DNA of 64,000 bases from Janthinobacterium sp. 61 (GTDB lineage Bacteria; Pseudomonadota; Gammaproteobacteria; Burkholderiales; Burkholderiaceae_D), in contig NZ_PJMQ01000001.1 in the NCBI RefSeq assembly GCF_002846335.1, positions 248,001-312,000 of the forward strand, read 5' to 3'. Of this stretch, positions 32,728 through 40,888 are shown in pieces; position 1 is the first letter of the stretch; the number at the start of each line of letters is the position of its first letter. The translations under genes were made by a program, and so were the position numbers. Under the pieces are notes generated by a model. That model was given only the letters and a program-made list of their open reading frames with translations. It was not told the DNA's origin and did no database searches.

Positions 32728-33399
32728 ATGCTACAAAAAGCACCACGCCGTACCCGCGAACGCATCCTGGAGTTGTCGCTACGCCTGTTCAATGAGTTTG
32801 GTGAGCCGAATATCACGACGACCGTGATTGCGGAAGAGATGAATATTTCGCCGGGAAACCTGTATTACCACTTCCGTAACAAGGACGACATCGTCAATTC
32901 GATCTTCGTCCAGTTCGAGGCGGAAATCGAACGCATCCTGACCGTGCCTGACGGGCGCCGCTCGAATATCGAGGATGTCTGGCTGTATTTGCACCTGATG
33001 TTCGAACTGATCTGGCGCTACCGCTTTTTCTATCGCGACCTCAATGATTTGCTGTCGCGCAACCGCAAGCTGGAACTGCACTTCAAGCTGATCCTGGCGC
33101 ACAAGATCAAGGTGGCCACGCAGCTGTGCGAAGATTTGCGCAGCGAACAGTCCCTGGAGGCGTCGGACATGGAAGTCGCTGCCATGGCGACGAATATGGT
33201 GGTCGTTGCCACCTACTGGCTGTCGTACGAGTATGTGCGCAACCCGCGCAAGTACAGCGAGCAGCAATCGATGTCCGATGCGCTGGCGCGCGGCTGCTAC
33301 CAGGTGCTGTCCCTGATCGGGCCGTATTTGCGCAATGAAACGCATTTGCTGTTTCGCAAACTGTCGGAAGAGTATGTGACCAAACTCAAGAAAGACTGA
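32728..33399 (+). CDS. TetR/AcrR-family regulator, PhaD-like
   Basis: This 223-residue protein has the TetR DNA-binding helices (TRERILELSLRLFNEFGEPN, then ISPGNLYYHFRNKDDI). The GEPN, ISPGNLYYHF and later WLYLHLMFELIWRYRFFYRDL blocks are those of PhaD, the regulator of the phasin operon phaFI in pseudomonads. Its position directly after a PhaF/PhaI-type phasin gene supports this, although a terminator separates the two. The ATG at 32728 has GAGAGA upstream; a longer reading to 32632 runs through the terminator and is rejected. The ligand is likely an acyl-CoA, by analogy. Confidence 0.82.
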   Translation: MLQKAPRRTRERILELSLRLFNEFGEPNITTTVIAEEMNISPGNLYYHFRNKDDIVNSIFVQFEAEIERILTVPDGRRSNIEDVWLYLHLMFELIWRYRFFYRDLNDLLSRNRKLELHFKLILAHKIKVATQLCEDLRSEQSLEASDMEVAAMATNMVVVATYWLSYEYVRNPRKYSEQQSMSDALARGCYQVLSLIGPYLRNETHLLFRKLSEEYVTKLKKD

Positions 33400-33440
33400 C
33401 ACGGTCGCTGGCGGCAAGTGCTTATTTACAGGAGAAATGT

Positions 33441-34214
33441 ATGGCTTGGAAACAATTCCCCTATCCGGGCGAAGCATATGTCTACACGCCGCAAACCCTG
33501 GAGGCAGCCTGGGCGCGCCTGCATGCGGGCGACGTGGAACCGTTTCCCACGCACGCGGCGCTGGTGCAGGCCTGGCTGGCCTTCCACGCGGGCGACTTCG
33601 AGCGCGCCGTGAAGCTGGGCCTGGCCGTCGGCGTGCCCGGCTATGCGGTGGCGCACAAGGCGACCTGTATTTATGCCACGCACCTGGAGGTGAACGACAG
33701 CCAGAAACTCGACATGTACGAAGAAGTGGCCGAGCGCTGCGAGCGCCAGCAGAGCGAGCAGCCGGACAATCCGGCCGGCTACTACTGGCATGCCTACAGC
33801 CTGGGCCGCTACGCGCTGGGTACGTCCGTCGTCAAGGCCCTGGCGCAGGGCATGGGGGCGCGCGTGCGCAACAGCCTGGACCGCACGATGACCATGGCGC
33901 CCATGCATGCGGAAGCGCATATCGCGTTTGGGATATATCATGCGGAAATTATCGACAAGGTCGGCGCCATGATAGGCGGCCTGACCTACGGCGCCAACAA
34001 GGAAGATGGCTATCAGCACTTCAAGACGGCGCTGGCCCTGACGCCGTATTCGGCGCTGGCGCACAGCGAGTACGCGCGGGCCTTGAACATGCTCGACGGA
34101 AAGAAAAAGCTGGCGGAAGCGCTGGCCCTGTATGAAAAGGCGGCCGAGTGTGTGGCCCTGGACGCCAAGGAACGCCTCGAGGTCGAGGCGGCGATCGATG
34201 AACTGAAAGGGTAG
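33441..34214 (+). CDS. TPR-like protein of unknown function
   Basis: This 257-residue protein consists of helical repeats of the tetratricopeptide style (WLAFHAGDFERAVKLGL, then YYWHAYSLGRYALG, AEAHIAFGIYHAEI and ALAHSEYARALNMLDG), with no signal peptide. Such proteins are scaffolds. The ribosome-binding site ACAGGAGAAA is strong. It is followed after eight bases by the LOG-family gene, so the two are probably co-transcribed. Confidence 0.75.
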   Translation: MAWKQFPYPGEAYVYTPQTLEAAWARLHAGDVEPFPTHAALVQAWLAFHAGDFERAVKLGLAVGVPGYAVAHKATCIYATHLEVNDSQKLDMYEEVAERCERQQSEQPDNPAGYYWHAYSLGRYALGTSVVKALAQGMGARVRNSLDRTMTMAPMHAEAHIAFGIYHAEIIDKVGAMIGGLTYGANKEDGYQHFKTALALTPYSALAHSEYARALNMLDGKKKLAEALALYEKAAECVALDAKERLEVEAAIDELKG

Positions 34215-34222
34215 GAAATACT

Positions 34223-34771
34223 GTGATCAAGGCTTTATGTGTGTACTGTGGCGCTAACGCGGGTGTCTCGCCCGACTATGCGGTGGCGGCGCGCGAACTG
34301 GCGCGCGTGCTGGTGGCGGAAAATATCTCACTGGTGTATGGCGGCGGCAAGGTCGGCCTGATGGGCGTGATCGCCGATGAAGTGCTGCGCCTCGGTGGCG
34401 AGGTGACGGGCGTGATTCCCACCCAGCTGGTTGAACGCGAAGTGGGCCACACGGGCTTGACGCGTCAGTTCATCGTGAAGGACATGCATGAACGCAAGGC
34501 GATGATGGCCAGCCTGTCCGATGCCTTCATCGCCATGCCCGGCGGCTATGGCACCCTGGAAGAGCTGTTCGAGATGCTCACGTGGGCCCAGCTGGGCTTG
34601 CATGCCAAGCCCATCGGCCTGCTCAATGTTGACCGTTTCTATGATGGCCTGATTGCTTTCGTGGAAAACGGCAGGGAACAGGGCTTCATCCGCCCGCAGC
34701 ACGCGGCTTTCCTCAACGCCGATGCCGATCCTGCCGCGCTGGTGCAGCGCCTGAAGGACTGCGCGCCCTAG
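34223..34771 (+). CDS. LOG-family nucleotide phosphoribohydrolase
   Basis: This 182-residue Rossmann-type enzyme carries the family motif MPGGYGTLEELFE and an earlier YGGGKVGLMG. LOG enzymes remove ribose-5-phosphate from nucleoside monophosphates such as AMP or cytokinin precursors. The start is GTG at 34223 (MIKALCVYCGANAG), matched to the family and preceded by TAGGAAA. It lies eight bases after the TPR-like gene and ends in a clear terminator. Confidence 0.88.
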   Translation: MIKALCVYCGANAGVSPDYAVAARELARVLVAENISLVYGGGKVGLMGVIADEVLRLGGEVTGVIPTQLVEREVGHTGLTRQFIVKDMHERKAMMASLSDAFIAMPGGYGTLEELFEMLTWAQLGLHAKPIGLLNVDRFYDGLIAFVENGREQGFIRPQHAAFLNADADPAALVQRLKDCAP

Positions 34772-34793
34772 CGTCGTCGATGCCTTGCGATAC

Positions 34794-34824
34794 AGCCATG
34801 CCTTGGAAAGTGCATGGCTTTTTT
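34794..34824 (+). terminator. Intrinsic terminator after the LOG gene
   Basis: The 8-base-pair stem AGCCATGC (34794-34801) and GCATGGCT (34812-34819) is followed by six T residues. Confidence 0.88.
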
Positions 34825-35072
34825 GTTTCCGCACGGGAAAATTGATCGCGCTCAACATTCCAATTAATAAAAATATATCTAAAATATTTCCTTCGAGGCA
34901 TGTTTTTTTGAAAATGAAGATGCTTTTTATGCATGGATGTGGTCTACTGGCATGGTTCAAAAGTTAGGAATATCGGACACCGACGAGTGTTGTACGGACT
35001 CCCAAAAAAAGGTGCCGATCCGTTTCCAGTTGCCGCAACCATGCTACTTCATCATCTCGAAAGGATGCTATT
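34825..35072. other. AT-rich intergenic region upstream of a PEP-CTERM gene
   Basis: This is part of a 301-base gap between genes. About 34845-34935 is strikingly AT-rich compared with the surrounding DNA (for example ATAAAAATATATCTAAAAT). It probably contains the promoter of the PEP-CTERM gene; I could not fix the elements. The sigma-54 GG-GC pattern seen before some PEP-CTERM genes is not present. Confidence 0.45.
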
Positions 35073-35675
35073 TTGAAACCAATGACCCTCTTGCGCGCGA
35101 CTGCTGTCGCTGCCCTTCTCGCCGCTGGCGGCGCCCACGCGCAAACCACTACCATCGGCTTCGATGCGCTGGAACAGGCCGGCATCCTCGGTTCCCTTTT
35201 CCCCTCCTACTCGGAAGGCGGCTACGATTTCAACAGCAGCTTCCTGGGTCTGTTGAGTTCTGCGCATCAGAGCAGCTTGGCCTACGCGGGCTCGGCCGGC
35301 CTGAGCGCCACGCTGCTGTCGACGACAACCTTGAGCCGTACCGACGGTGCTGCATTCTCGCTCAGCTCGATCAGCCTGGCTGACTTCGTGAGCCTGCCCG
35401 GTTCCTACGACGTGACCTTTGTCGGCCATCAGGTGGGCGGCGGCACGGTGACCCAGACCTTCAGTCTCGATGGCAGCCATACTTTCAGCGATTACACGTT
35501 CACGGGCTTCGACAATCTGGTGTCGGCATCGTGGAAGGAAGGCGCCTTGCACACCTTCCAGGTCGATAATATCGCCGCCAGTGTGAGCGCCGTGCCCGAA
35601 CCGGCCACGTATGGCATGCTGCTGGGCGGCCTGGGCCTGCTGGCCTTCCTGCGCCGCCGCAAGAACGCCGCCTGA
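35073..35675 (+). CDS. PEP-CTERM sorting-domain protein
   Basis: This 200-residue exported protein has a signal peptide (residues ~1-23, ending GGAHA) and the C-terminal exosortase signal: VPEPATYGMLLGGLGLLA, then a basic tail FLRRRKNAA. The middle is Ser/Thr/Gly-rich with little other signature, as is usual for surface or biofilm-matrix proteins of this class. TTG at 35073 is the preferred start since AAAGGA lies eight bases before it; ATG at 35082 is the alternative. The exosortase must be encoded elsewhere in the genome. Confidence 0.88.
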   Translation: MKPMTLLRATAVAALLAAGGAHAQTTTIGFDALEQAGILGSLFPSYSEGGYDFNSSFLGLLSSAHQSSLAYAGSAGLSATLLSTTTLSRTDGAAFSLSSISLADFVSLPGSYDVTFVGHQVGGGTVTQTFSLDGSHTFSDYTFTGFDNLVSASWKEGALHTFQVDNIAASVSAVPEPATYGMLLGGLGLLAFLRRRKNAA

Positions 35676-35707
35676 GCCTGAATTAGCGCCGACCCTGCCG
35701 GCGCACA

Positions 35708-35742
35708 CGAAAAAAAGCCGCCTTTTACCAGGCGGCTTTTTC
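35708..35742. terminator. Bidirectional intrinsic terminator
   Basis: An 11-base-pair stem AAAAAGCCGCC (35712-35722) and GGCGGCTTTTT (35731-35741) separates the convergent PEP-CTERM and metallopeptidase genes. A second small palindrome, GCCGGT/ACCGGC, follows at 35745-35760. Confidence 0.88.
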
Positions 35743-35762
35743 ACGCCGGTCGACACCGGCCG

Positions 35763-36275
35763 TCACGACCACAGGCGCTGGCCCGACAGGTCGAGCTGGG
35801 TCAGGTACAGGCGCACGTCGAATTCGTACTGGTGGTACTGCGGTTCCATGTACGCACACAGCTTGTAGAAGGCCTTGTCATGTTGCTTTTCTTTTACATG
35901 CGCCAGTTCGTGCACGGCGATCATGCGCAGGAATTCCAGCGGCACTTCCTTGAACATGGTGGCCACGCGGATTTCATGCTTGGCCTTGAGCTTGCCGCCC
36001 TGCACGCGCGAGATCGAGGTATGCAAGCCCAGCGCATGCTGGATCACGTGGATCTTGCTGTCGAACGCCACCTTGTTAATGGGCTCGGCGTTGCGCAGGA
36101 ATTCATTCTTCAAGTCTTGCACGTACTGGTACAACGCCTTGTCGTTGCGCACATCGTGCGCATTCGGGTAGCGTTTTAACAGGACTTCGCCCAGCTTGTC
36201 TTGCGCGATCAGTTGCTGCACTTGCGCTTGCGTTTGTTCGGAATAGGCGCTCAGGTATTTCAGGGATGGCTGCAT
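35763..36275 (-). CDS. YgjP-like (M48-type) metallopeptidase
   Basis: This 170-residue protein carries the zinc motif HELAH, followed nine residues later by the third ligand region (KEKQHDKAFYKLC), the arrangement of the YgjP/WLM group. It has no signal peptide, so it is probably a cytoplasmic metalloprotease of unknown target. The N terminus is uncertain: ATG at 36275 (MQPSLKYLSAYSEQ) is preferred because the extension to 36317 is Pro/Arg-rich and unlike the family, though neither has a good ribosome-binding site. Confidence 0.8.
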   Translation of the reverse strand: MQPSLKYLSAYSEQTQAQVQQLIAQDKLGEVLLKRYPNAHDVRNDKALYQYVQDLKNEFLRNAEPINKVAFDSKIHVIQHALGLHTSISRVQGGKLKAKHEIRVATMFKEVPLEFLRMIAVHELAHVKEKQHDKAFYKLCAYMEPQYHQYEFDVRLYLTQLDLSGQRLWS

Positions 36276-36413
36276 GCGGGGAAGGGCGGGGTGGCGGGGA
36301 AGGCGAGAATGTACCATACCGCCGCCCCCCGCGCTGCGCCGGCCCCGGCATGGGGCCGCCAGCGCCGCCCCGTGCCGTCCTCAAGCCGTGCGTGGCAGGT
36401 CAGCCAGTCAGCA

Positions 36414-36815
36414 CTAGCCCTGGCCCTTGTCGTCCTCGTCTTTGCTGCCTTGCCGGCTCGCCTTGGCTTGCTGCTCGGCGCTGCCGCTGCCTGCCGTGCT
36501 GCTGCTGCGGCTTTCATTGGCGCGCTGGGCCGATTGTCGGCTTTCGCCACCCTTGCGGCCGATTTCCGCCATGTGTACACGGTTGCGGCTGACGGCTTCA
36601 CCGCCTTTCTGCCCGGCCCGGCGCGCCTCTTCCGAGTCGAATTCATGCGCCGTGCCCTTTTGATGGGCTGCCTGACCGCCCTTGCTGGCAATTTCGCGTT
36701 GCTGCTGCTCGTTCATGGCGGCGAAGCCGCGCTTGATCGTTCCTTTGGCGTTGCCCGATTCCTTGGTTTTCTGGCTGCTGCCAGCGCCGTTGCCCTGCTC
36801 ATTACTGTTAGCCAT
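36414..36815 (-). CDS. KGG-repeat stress protein
   Basis: This 133-residue hydrophilic protein contains three KGG motifs (IASKGGQAAH, AGQKGGEAVS, IGRKGGESRQ), the signature of the GsiB/con-10 group of stress and desiccation proteins. The rest is Gln/Ser/Gly/charged and likely disordered. The ribosome-binding site AAGGAGAG is strong. A phasin gene lies just upstream in the same direction (47 bases), so both may be expressed together on nutrient stress. Confidence 0.86.
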   Translation of the reverse strand: MANSNEQGNGAGSSQKTKESGNAKGTIKRGFAAMNEQQQREIASKGGQAAHQKGTAHEFDSEEARRAGQKGGEAVSRNRVHMAEIGRKGGESRQSAQRANESRSSSTAGSGSAEQQAKASRQGSKDEDDKGQG

Positions 36816-36862
36816 GTCGCTCTCCTTGCTGTCGGGTGGGGTCTGGTGTTCAATTCAAGTGT

Positions 36863-37354
36863 TCAATGCACCTGATCGGATTGCCTGCTGGTATCGCCGC
36901 TGTGGCCCGCGCCATCGCGGTGCTCCATGTCGCGCTGGCGCTGCGTGGCCTTTTCCGTTTCTGCCGCTGTCTTGCGCGCCACTTCGTCAGCAAAGGCCAC
37001 GGCTGTGCGGCTCGCTTCGGGCAGGTGATACTGTGCCGTTTGGTTCATCTCGACATTGGCACTGGCGACGAGATTGCCGAGTCGCTGCTGGTATTGGCGC
37101 AGCTTGTTGCTGCCCGGCTGGAATTGGGCAGCGGCCAGCGACATGAACTCGCCCGTGTCGCGCGCGCACAGCAGTTGCTGGCTGGCGCTGATCCACTCCT
37201 GCAGCAGGTCTTGCGCCAGCCGCAGATGGAGCTCGCTCAGTTGCTGCGCCGTATCGAACAGCTTGCGCGATAGGTCTGTGGCGAAGTTGCACTGGGCCTC
37301 CAGATGGGACTTCAGGGCGGGGATGGGACTTGGGGGGAGACTGTTTGTGGACAT
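36863..37354 (-). CDS. Phasin-family protein (second phasin)
   Basis: This 163-residue helical protein matches the Phasin_2 family by its pattern (LEAQCNFATDLSRKLFDTAQQLSELHLRLAQDLLQEW) and hydrophilic tail. Phasins coat PHA granules and control their size. The ATG at 37354 has TTGAGGTAG upstream. It is distinct from the PhaF/PhaI-type phasin at 32.0 kb and is paired with a KGG-repeat gene. Confidence 0.82.
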   Translation of the reverse strand: MSTNSLPPSPIPALKSHLEAQCNFATDLSRKLFDTAQQLSELHLRLAQDLLQEWISASQQLLCARDTGEFMSLAAAQFQPGSNKLRQYQQRLGNLVASANVEMNQTAQYHLPEASRTAVAFADEVARKTAAETEKATQRQRDMEHRDGAGHSGDTSRQSDQVH

Positions 37355-37699
37355 GTTCTACCTCAATGAAAAGCTGATCCAGGAAACACCCGGCGCACCG
37401 GATGCGACGTATGCGGAGACAAGCAAAGAGATAGACGCCGAATGGCGTGCCAGGTTCCACGCCGGATGCCCGTTTAGCCCGAAAATGGCAGCTGGCAGGT
37501 GGAAAATCGCGATGACTTTGTGCCAGATCAAATGAACGACAATCGGCTTGCCAGCGCTGGCAGTCATGCTGCTTGTGTGGAAAATGCTGGCTTACAGGCC
37601 CTGCCGTGCGACAATAGCCCGCTCGCGGCAGCGCAGCCGATGGCCGGCGCGCGTGGCTGAGCCGAGCATAGACCACCTTTTTTGCCTTATTCCGCGACC
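37355..37699. other. Divergent intergenic region, 345 bases
   Basis: Between the phasin gene (minus) and purU (plus). I see no gene, terminator or convincing promoter elements. Both genes must have promoters here. Confidence 0.45.
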
Positions 37700-38569
37700 A
37701 TGACGCATCCCGAATACATCCTGACCCTGTCCTGCCTGGACCAGCGCGGCATCGTGCACCGCGTATCCGGCTTCCTGGCCGAACACGGCTGCAACATCAT
37801 CGATTCCGCCCAGTTCGGCGACCAGGAGTCCCAGCTGTTCTTCATGCGCGTGCATTTCGCGCTCGAAGACGGCGCCGTCAGCGACGCCCAGTTGCGCAGC
37901 GACTTCGCCGACCTGTCGCAAGCCATGCAGCTCAATGGCCAATTACACGATGCGCGCGTCAAGCCGCGCGTCATGCTGATGGTGTCGAAGATCGGTCACT
38001 GCCTGAACGATTTGCTGTTCCGCTACAAGAGCGGCTTGCTGAACGTGGAAATCCCCGCCATCGTGTCGAACCACATGGAGTTCTACCAGCTGGCGGCCAG
38101 CTACAATATTCCCTTCCACCACCTGCCGCTGGCGGCCGGCGCGCCGGAAGCGGCCAAGCTGGCGCAGGAAGCGAAGATCATCGACTTGATGGACACGCAC
38201 AAGATCGACCTGGTGGTGCTGGCGCGCTACATGCAGATCCTGTCGCCCGGCCTGTGCCAGGCGCTCGACGGCCGCGCCATCAATATTCACCATTCTTTCC
38301 TGCCCAGCTTCAAGGGCGCCAAGCCGTATGCGCAGGCGCACTTGCGCGGCGTCAAGCTGATTGGCGCGACGGCCCATTTCGTCACGGGCGACCTGGATGA
38401 AGGCCCGATCATCGAGCAGGATGTCGAGCGCGTCGACCATGCGATGGATGCCGAAACGCTGACGGCCATCGGCCGCGACGTCGAGTGCGTGGTGCTGGCG
38501 CGTGCCGTGAAATGGTTCGTCGAACACCGCATCCTGAAAAATGGCGACAAGACGGTAGTGTTCCGCTGA
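37700..38569 (+). CDS. purU: Formyltetrahydrofolate deformylase
   Basis: This 289-residue enzyme hydrolyses 10-formyl-THF to formate and THF, balancing one-carbon pools and feeding formate to PurT. Residues 1-85 are an ACT domain (YILTLSCLDQRGIVHRVSGF), and the rest is a formyltransferase fold with the catalytic Asn and His in INIHHSFLPSFKG and Asp in TGDLDEGPIIEQD. ATG at 37700 is chosen; a TTG at 37682 would add six residues. Confidence 0.93.
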   Translation: MTHPEYILTLSCLDQRGIVHRVSGFLAEHGCNIIDSAQFGDQESQLFFMRVHFALEDGAVSDAQLRSDFADLSQAMQLNGQLHDARVKPRVMLMVSKIGHCLNDLLFRYKSGLLNVEIPAIVSNHMEFYQLAASYNIPFHHLPLAAGAPEAAKLAQEAKIIDLMDTHKIDLVVLARYMQILSPGLCQALDGRAINIHHSFLPSFKGAKPYAQAHLRGVKLIGATAHFVTGDLDEGPIIEQDVERVDHAMDAETLTAIGRDVECVVLARAVKWFVEHRILKNGDKTVVFR

Positions 38570-38619
38570 TGCCGTCGCCCGTACAATATTGACATCCACT
38601 TTACCGAGACAGAAACACG

Positions 38620-39162
38620 ATGGCCCTTAAAGCAACAATTTTCAAAGCCGATCTGCAGATCGCCGACATGGACCGTAACTATTACCAGGATCACGCGCTG
38701 ACCCTGGCACGCCACCCGTCAGAAACGGACGAGCGCATGATGGTGCGCCTGCTGGCGTTCGCCATCCACGCCGACGAGGCGCTGACTTTCACCAAGGGCT
38801 TGTTCGATACGGAAGAACCCGACCTGTGGCAGAAAGACCTGACGGGCGCCATCCAGCTGTGGATTGAAGTGGGCCAGCCCGACGAAAAGCGTATCCTGAA
38901 GGCGTGCGGGCGTTCGGAACAAGTGATCGTCTACAGCTATGGCGCAACCAGCCATATCTGGTGGAAGCAAATCGCGAACAAACTGGAACGGGCGAAGAAC
39001 TTGACCGTAATCAACCTGCCATCCGAGGCGGCGCAAGACATGAGCAAGCTGGCGCAGCGCAACATGCAGTTGCAATGCACGATCCAGGATGGCCAGATCT
39101 GGCTGACCGACAGCGTCAACACGGTCTTGATCGACCGCGAACCGGTGAAGCCGGCGCGCTGA
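38620..39162 (+). CDS. yaeQ: YaeQ-family protein
   Basis: This 180-residue protein matches YaeQ from end to end (MALKATIFKADLQIADMDR, HPSETDERMMVRLLAFA, LWIEVGQPDEKRI and YSYGATSHIWW). The fold is related to PD-(D/E)XK nucleases; E. coli YaeQ was once proposed to aid transcription elongation, but the role is unclear. It follows purU by 50 bases and ends in a strong terminator. Confidence 0.9.
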   Translation: MALKATIFKADLQIADMDRNYYQDHALTLARHPSETDERMMVRLLAFAIHADEALTFTKGLFDTEEPDLWQKDLTGAIQLWIEVGQPDEKRILKACGRSEQVIVYSYGATSHIWWKQIANKLERAKNLTVINLPSEAAQDMSKLAQRNMQLQCTIQDGQIWLTDSVNTVLIDREPVKPAR

Positions 39163-39182
39163 TTCTGACCGTTAGAAACGCC

Positions 39183-39208
39183 AAAAGCCCGGAGCGATCC
39201 GGGCTTTT
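39183..39208. terminator. Bidirectional intrinsic terminator
   Basis: A perfect 11-base-pair stem AAAAGCCCGGA/TCCGGGCTTTT with loop GCGA, between convergent yaeQ and the DUF2807 gene. Confidence 0.88.
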
Positions 39209-39222
39209 GTCATTGCAGGCGC

Positions 39223-40011
39223 TTACTTCGGTGCACTGCCCAGGCGCTTGATGCTGCTGGAGCGTTGCATGCTGCGGCTGATGCGCGGATCGCCGTAGTA
39301 GCTCACCTCGCCCGAGCCGCCTATGCTGATGGTCAAGTCATCCTTGGCCCACACTTCCGCCTCGCCCGAGCCGCCGATGCTTACCTGCACCTCACGCGCG
39401 GCCAGGCGGCCTGCCTGGATATTGCCCGAGCCGCCGATCGATGCCGTCAGTTGCTCCGTCTTGCCGCTGGCCTTGAAGTTGCCGCTGCCGCCGATGGCCA
39501 CGGCCACCTGGCGGCTATCGAGATCGCGCGCGTTGATGGAACCGGAGCCGCCCACGTCGAAGCGCAGATTGTCGGCGCGCAAGCCCGTCGCCGTGATGCT
39601 GCCCGAGCCGCCCACGCTGATGCGCTCCACCTGGCGCGCCTGGATGACGATGGTCAGGTTGCTCTGGCGGAAAAACGTATTGCGCCTGGCGGGGCGGATG
39701 CGCAGGGTGCCGTTTTCCACCACCGTTTCGATCAGCGGCAGGATATTGTCGTCGGCCTCGATGGTGATGCTGTCCGTGTTGCCAATGCGCAATTCGACCG
39801 TGCCCTGCACATTCAGCGCCACGCCATGGAAGCTGCCCACTTCGCGCGTCTGTTTTTGCAGCTTGCCGCTGCCCTGGATACCGTTGCTGGAGATCCAGTC
39901 GAGCGGCGACGCCAGCGCCGGCGCCGCCGGGATGGCCAGGGCGCAGACGGCCAGCAGCAGGGCGGCGCCAGCGTGGCGGCGGTGGCGCAGGTGGAAAAGT
40001 GGCTGTGTCAT
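39223..40011 (-). CDS. DUF2807 (GIN-domain) exported repeat protein
   Basis: This 262-residue protein has a signal peptide (cleavage near ALAS, residue ~34) and a right-handed beta-helix built from about six short repeats with the core (I/V)GGSGS (SVGGSGSITATG, VGGSGSINARD, IGGSGNFKASG, IGGSGNIQAG, IGGSGEAEVW, IGGSGEVSYYG). This is the DUF2807 or putative auto-transporter adhesin head GIN domain, of unknown function, likely periplasmic or surface. The ATG at 40011 has GGAGCAAGA upstream. Confidence 0.88.
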   Translation of the reverse strand: MTQPLFHLRHRRHAGAALLLAVCALAIPAAPALASPLDWISSNGIQGSGKLQKQTREVGSFHGVALNVQGTVELRIGNTDSITIEADDNILPLIETVVENGTLRIRPARRNTFFRQSNLTIVIQARQVERISVGGSGSITATGLRADNLRFDVGGSGSINARDLDSRQVAVAIGGSGNFKASGKTEQLTASIGGSGNIQAGRLAAREVQVSIGGSGEAEVWAKDDLTISIGGSGEVSYYGDPRISRSMQRSSSIKRLGSAPK

Positions 40012-40199
40012 TCTTGCTCCCTGTTTTGAATTGGACTGCCTGCATGGTATGCCAGCCGGTGGCGCCTGCGTACCGTGCTGCGACAGACTGCGGCAGCGGC
40101 GGCACAGAATGCGGGAGGATGCGACAGGATGGCATGAGGTATCATGCGGGTATTGGACATACGACGACCGGCACGCGCCGGCCACACTACTGGAATTAC

Positions 40200-40835
40200 A
40201 TGCTGATCATCACCATCAAACAGGGCAAGGAAAAGAGCTTGCTGGGCCAATCGTGGATTTACGCGTCCGCGATTGAAAAAGTCGAAGGCAAGCCGCAGGA
40301 AAAAATGAAGCCCGGCTCGACGGCCATCGTGCAAAGCTCGGCCAAGCAGTTCATCGCCCGCGCCGCCTACAATTCGAAGTCGCAGATCCGCGCGCGCATC
40401 TGGAGCTTCAAGGAAGACGAACCGGTCGACCACGCGCTGATCAAGCGCAGGGTCAAGGCCGCCATCGAGAAAAAGCTGCCGGCCATCAAGAAGGCGGGCG
40501 AGAACCAGCTGTTAACCCTGATCAAGGGCGAAGACGAGGGCTTGCCGGGCCTGGTGGTGCAGCTGTTTGGCGGCGTGCAAGGCTATCTGATCTGCGAATT
40601 CAATGCCGGTGGCGTCGATGCGTGGAAAGTGGCCATCGTGCAATCGCTGATGGCGTCCACGGGCTGCGTGAACGTGTATGAGCGTTGCGACGACTTGATG
40701 CGCAAGGGCGAAGGCTTGCCCCTGATCGACGGCGCCCTGGCCGGCGAAGAGCCGCCCGATGAAGTCATGCTGACGGACAACGGCGTGCGCTATGCGCTGG
40801 ATTTGAAGACGGGGCACAAGAGCAAGTTTCGCTGA
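40200..40835 (+). CDS. RlmI-like protein lacking the methyltransferase domain
   Basis: This 211-residue protein resembles the first half of RlmI, the 23S rRNA cytosine-1962 methyltransferase (usually ~395 residues): PUA-type start (IKQGKEKSLLGQSWIYASAIEKVEGKP), the middle domain (ARAAYNSKSQIRARIWSF, KGEDEGLPGLVVQLFGG), and VYERCDDLMRKGEGLP. It stops at GHKSKFR, exactly where the family continues GHKTGF-DQR into the SAM-binding catalytic domain, and a terminator follows 15 bases later. Conserved residues are altered (QSW for HPW-type, QLF for DQF-type). It has no internal stop, so it is either a recently decayed copy or a domain that has been kept on its own. Catalysis is very unlikely. Confidence 0.72.
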   Translation: MLIITIKQGKEKSLLGQSWIYASAIEKVEGKPQEKMKPGSTAIVQSSAKQFIARAAYNSKSQIRARIWSFKEDEPVDHALIKRRVKAAIEKKLPAIKKAGENQLLTLIKGEDEGLPGLVVQLFGGVQGYLICEFNAGGVDAWKVAIVQSLMASTGCVNVYERCDDLMRKGEGLPLIDGALAGEEPPDEVMLTDNGVRYALDLKTGHKSKFR

Positions 40836-40850
40836 GAATTGCTGTGGTTC

Positions 40851-40883
40851 ATGAAAAAGCCGGCGCGAGCCGGCTTTTTTCAT
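40851..40883. terminator. Bidirectional intrinsic terminator
   Basis: Stem AAAAAGCCGGC/GCCGGCTTTTT with loop GCGA, between the RlmI-like gene and the convergent triheme cytochrome gene. Confidence 0.9.
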
Positions 40884-40888
40884 GCCTG

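Noticed and set aside
34825..35072. Sigma-54 promoter before the PEP-CTERM gene
   Set aside because: TGGCATGGTTC looks similar at first, but the conserved GC of the -12 element is missing at the right distance.
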